Assembly (NCBI GenBank): GCA_027051905.1
Contig: JALUGO010000007.1
Location: 112,823 to 176,822, forward strand
Source: Desulfurobacteriaceae bacterium
Lineage (GTDB): Bacteria > Aquificota > Aquificia > Desulfurobacteriales > Desulfurobacteriaceae
Length of the DNA: 64,000 bases
Direction of reading: 5' to 3'
Each line of letters begins with the position of its first letter. Position 1 is the stretch's first letter. Both the position numbers and the translations under genes were made by a program. Positions 62,660-64,000 of the stretch are shown here, in pieces. The notes below the pieces were generated by a model, which ran no database searches, was not told the origin of the DNA, and worked only from the letters and a program-made list of their open reading frames with translations.

Positions 62660-63663
62660 CGTTTCTTAAAAAGGTAATAGACACACAGCGTTAAAATAAT
62701 AATAGAGGAAACTGTGTTTAAAAGGCCTCTTGTTTCTTCTACCCTTAAAACGCTCTTCGGGTCTATGTAGAACTGCTGGAATGTGTAGTCTATTAAGAGG
62801 CCGAAGAGAAGGCTTCCGATGATAACCGTTAAAAGGTAGACAGCCGTTGCCCTTTTGCCGAGGGTTTCTTTTACAACGCCAATTGAGACTGCGTTTGTTG
62901 CAGGGCCAGCAGTCAAAAAGAGGAAAGCTGCTCCCGGTGGAGCTCCCGCCAGAATGAGAGATGCCGCTATGGGAATGGAAGAGGTTGCGCAAACATACAT
63001 TGGAACGGCAATTAAAAGGGCTGCCGTATAGCCAAAGAGAGAGCTTGAAAGGGCAGTTTTCAGGTAGCTTTCACCTAAAACAGTTATGAGAGTTCCAACA
63101 AAAAGGCCGATCAGCAGCGGTTTTGCAATGTCTGAAAGGATGTTCTTAAAGCCATAACTGAGAGCTCCTACAAGAGAAAATCCCTTTTTACTCTCCTCTG
63201 CCTGAACAGAACAGCTGCAGCCGCAACATCCGCAAGTGACGGTTTCTCTTTTTTCTTCCTCTTTTAGCGTGAAGAGTCCGACAACTCCTGCAACAACTGC
63301 AATAACTGTTGAGGTGACAACCCTCAGAACCGTGAAGAGCCAGCCGAAGACCCCGTAGGTGGCAAAGATGGAATCAACCCCTGTTATGGGAGTTGCAATC
63401 GTAAACGCCAAAACTGCTCCGCTGTTTGCTCCTTTTTTCTTAAGAGCGCTGATAAAAGGGATAACACTGCAGGAACACAGTGGAAGAGGAATTCCAAAAA
63501 TGACGGCTTTGAAAATGGAGTAAAAAGTTTTACTTCCCAGATGTCTTTTTATCTGTTCATCGGGAAGAATTTCGTGAAGGATTCCAGCTAGAAAAAGTCC
63601 AGCAACAAGGTATATGCTTATTGAATTCGTAAAATCCCAAAATACGCTCAGAAACTTTATCAT
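62644..63663 (-). CDS. Permease of the ArsP/SO_0444 type with Cys-rich loop
   Basis: 339 residues from ATG 63663, which has TTGGAG just upstream; an alternative ATG at 63771 coincides with the predicted transcription start. About eight membrane helices with PLPLCSCSVIPFISALKKKG and a central Cys-rich cytoplasmic loop (VTCGCCGCSCSV, near residues 140-152). The helix AGPATNAVSIGVVKETLG is typical of this permease superfamily, linked to metal (Cu/Zn) or arsenical export. Overlaps the multihaem gene by 16 bases. Substrate not established. Confidence 0.85.
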   Translation of the reverse strand: MIKFLSVFWDFTNSISIYLVAGLFLAGILHEILPDEQIKRHLGSKTFYSIFKAVIFGIPLPLCSCSVIPFISALKKKGANSGAVLAFTIATPITGVDSIFATYGVFGWLFTVLRVVTSTVIAVVAGVVGLFTLKEEEKRETVTCGCCGCSCSVQAEESKKGFSLVGALSYGFKNILSDIAKPLLIGLFVGTLITVLGESYLKTALSSSLFGYTAALLIAVPMYVCATSSIPIAASLILAGAPPGAAFLFLTAGPATNAVSIGVVKETLGKRATAVYLLTVIIGSLLFGLLIDYTFQQFYIDPKSVLRVEETRGLLNTVSSIIILTLCVYYLFKKRWGNG

Positions 63664-63776
63664 GAACTCCAAGGTGCCTTTCTCCAGCCGAATTGAAATT
63701 TTGTAAATCAAGAGTATATTAAAACAATCAGTGTGTCCACTATGTATTGAACTTATGCACACCCTTGACATCCTGT

Positions 63777-63805
63777 ATCATACATCTTATATTACCTACC
63801 GTCAA
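63777..63805 (-). promoter_or_regulatory. Promoter of the permease-cytochrome operon
   Basis: Minus strand TTGACG (63800-63805), 17 bases, TATGAT (63777-63782). The start is expected near 63770, directly at an in-frame ATG. In the leader, GTGTG (63731-63735) and CACAC (63758-63762) pair as an inverted repeat that may be an operator or stem. Confidence 0.7.
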
Positions 63806-63838
63806 AATCGAAGTAAATGCAGACTGAAAACTCAGTGA

Positions 63839-63867
63839 TTGACAGAGGCGGTTCAAAGGCATAAATT
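63839..63867 (+). promoter_or_regulatory. Strong orphan promoter at the right edge
   Basis: TTGACA (63839-63844), 17 bases, TAAATT (63862-63867), near consensus. No gene starts within the remaining 130 bases, so it should drive an RNA or a gene beyond the window. Confidence 0.65.
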
Positions 63868-63873
63868 TAGACC

Positions 63874-64000
63874 TTGCCGCCAAAAACGGTCTTTGACAGG
63901 AGAATAAGGGACACGCACCCTGCGGAAAGAGTAAAAGCCCTTATGGGCTTACAATTGAGGTGTTCCGCAGGTCTCGTTAGCCTTGCAGTAGCCGATTGAG
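63874..64000 (+). ncRNA. Candidate structured RNA or long leader, cut by window edge
   Basis: Downstream of the promoter at 63839 there is no ribosome binding site or clear ORF, but two strong nested stems: CCTGCGGAA (63919-63927) with TTCCGCAGG (63963-63971), and inside it GTAA-AA-GCCC (63931-63940) with GGGC-TTAC (63945-63952), separated by an asymmetric internal loop. I could not match it to tmRNA, SRP, RNase P, or a riboswitch class I know. It could instead be the leader of an RNA operon continuing beyond the edge, or on the minus strand the tail of a gene entering from the right. Family unknown. Confidence 0.4.

Noticed and set aside
63943..63999. 18-codon leader peptide in the edge RNA
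   Set aside because: It lacks a ribosome binding site, starts in a hairpin loop, and its composition is not that of a known leader peptide.
63949..63999. C-terminus of a TnpB-like gene on the minus strand at the right edge
   Set aside because: A short open frame (ending with TAA at 63949-63951) runs off the edge, but 16 residues show no zinc or RuvC motif and the hairpins alone do not identify an omega RNA.

Overview
The window reads as a compact, moderately GC chromosome segment from a thermophilic bacterium, most likely of the Aquificota and probably the Desulfurobacteriaceae (Thermovibrio/Desulfurobacterium type). This rests on protein character and gene neighbourhoods (archaeal-type 3-dehydroquinate synthase II, PHP-containing DNA polymerase X, HslUV, many c-type cytochromes); no database search was run. 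Genes are tightly packed, with many ATGA/TGATG overlaps, mostly clear GGAGG ribosome binding sites, and several near-consensus TTGACA-N17-TATAAT type promoters.

Layout. 1-3268 (minus): hisD-pyrB-triheme cytochrome lipoprotein-pyrC (pyrC cut by the left edge). 3473-3756 (minus): tRNA-Ser(GCT), tRNA-Lys(TTT), tRNA-Ser(TGA). 3818-6134 (minus): hsp20 and polX. 6177-10624 (plus): hotdog thioesterase, exported protein, YggS-type PLP protein, DHQ synthase II, a small unknown and HldD-like epimerase. 10728-13667: hspR and a ClpC-like ATPase. 13782-18143: small membrane protein, hslV, hslU, an M24 peptidase and tgt. 18145-19859 (minus): response regulator, cytidine deaminase, phosphoribosyltransferase. 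19914-20990: DUF104 protein, SpoVG-like protein, glycine-zipper lipoprotein. 20979-22502: TrmB-type regulator divergent from a Tat-exported C-GCAxxG-C-C/split-Soret-like redox protein. 22611-25794 (minus): DsrE-like protein, uvrA. 25915-27650: exported unknown, peroxiredoxin. 27696-29950 (minus): pstS and a porin behind a PHO-box-like repeat. 30041-36062: lipoprotein, small membrane protein, ankyrin protein, mfd, a small unknown, accD, an ArsR regulator. 36208-37409: Rid protein and rsmI. 37395-41370 (minus): speD-like gene and the ribosomal operon L9-DUF2232-S18-SSB-S6-pth-L25. 41547-42613: S20, tRNA-Val(GAC), thiE.

42.6-51.7 kb is an envelope glycan (LPS/O-antigen) cluster: O-antigen ligase, three GT4 glycosyltransferases, a polysaccharide deacetylase, an MsbA-like flippase, a heptosyltransferase-like GT9 and a decayed nucleotide-sugar dehydrogenase. 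It is a mosaic: AT-rich, foreign-looking blocks alternate with native-looking sequence, and one apparent junction lies inside the deacetylase gene. 51.7-55.7 kb (minus): TPR protein, DUF507-like protein, FtsB/DivIC-like protein and an unknown. 55.8-59.7 kb: uvrB and acs. 59.9-60.4 kb: a LEA-like lipoprotein. 60.4-63.7 kb (minus): metal-permease-like protein and a twelve-haem cytochrome. The right edge holds a strong plus-strand promoter followed by a structured region with no convincing ORF.

The strongest unexplained signal is the octamer palindrome GGAGCTCC. I count 42 copies by eye against about one expected, in all three codon frames and between genes, with none inside the two most AT-rich glycan blocks. 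Other leads are the cytochrome embedded in the pyrimidine operon, the TrmB/redox-protein pair with its palindromic operator, the ClpC-like ATPase lacking a ClpP-docking loop, and the possible RNA at the right edge.
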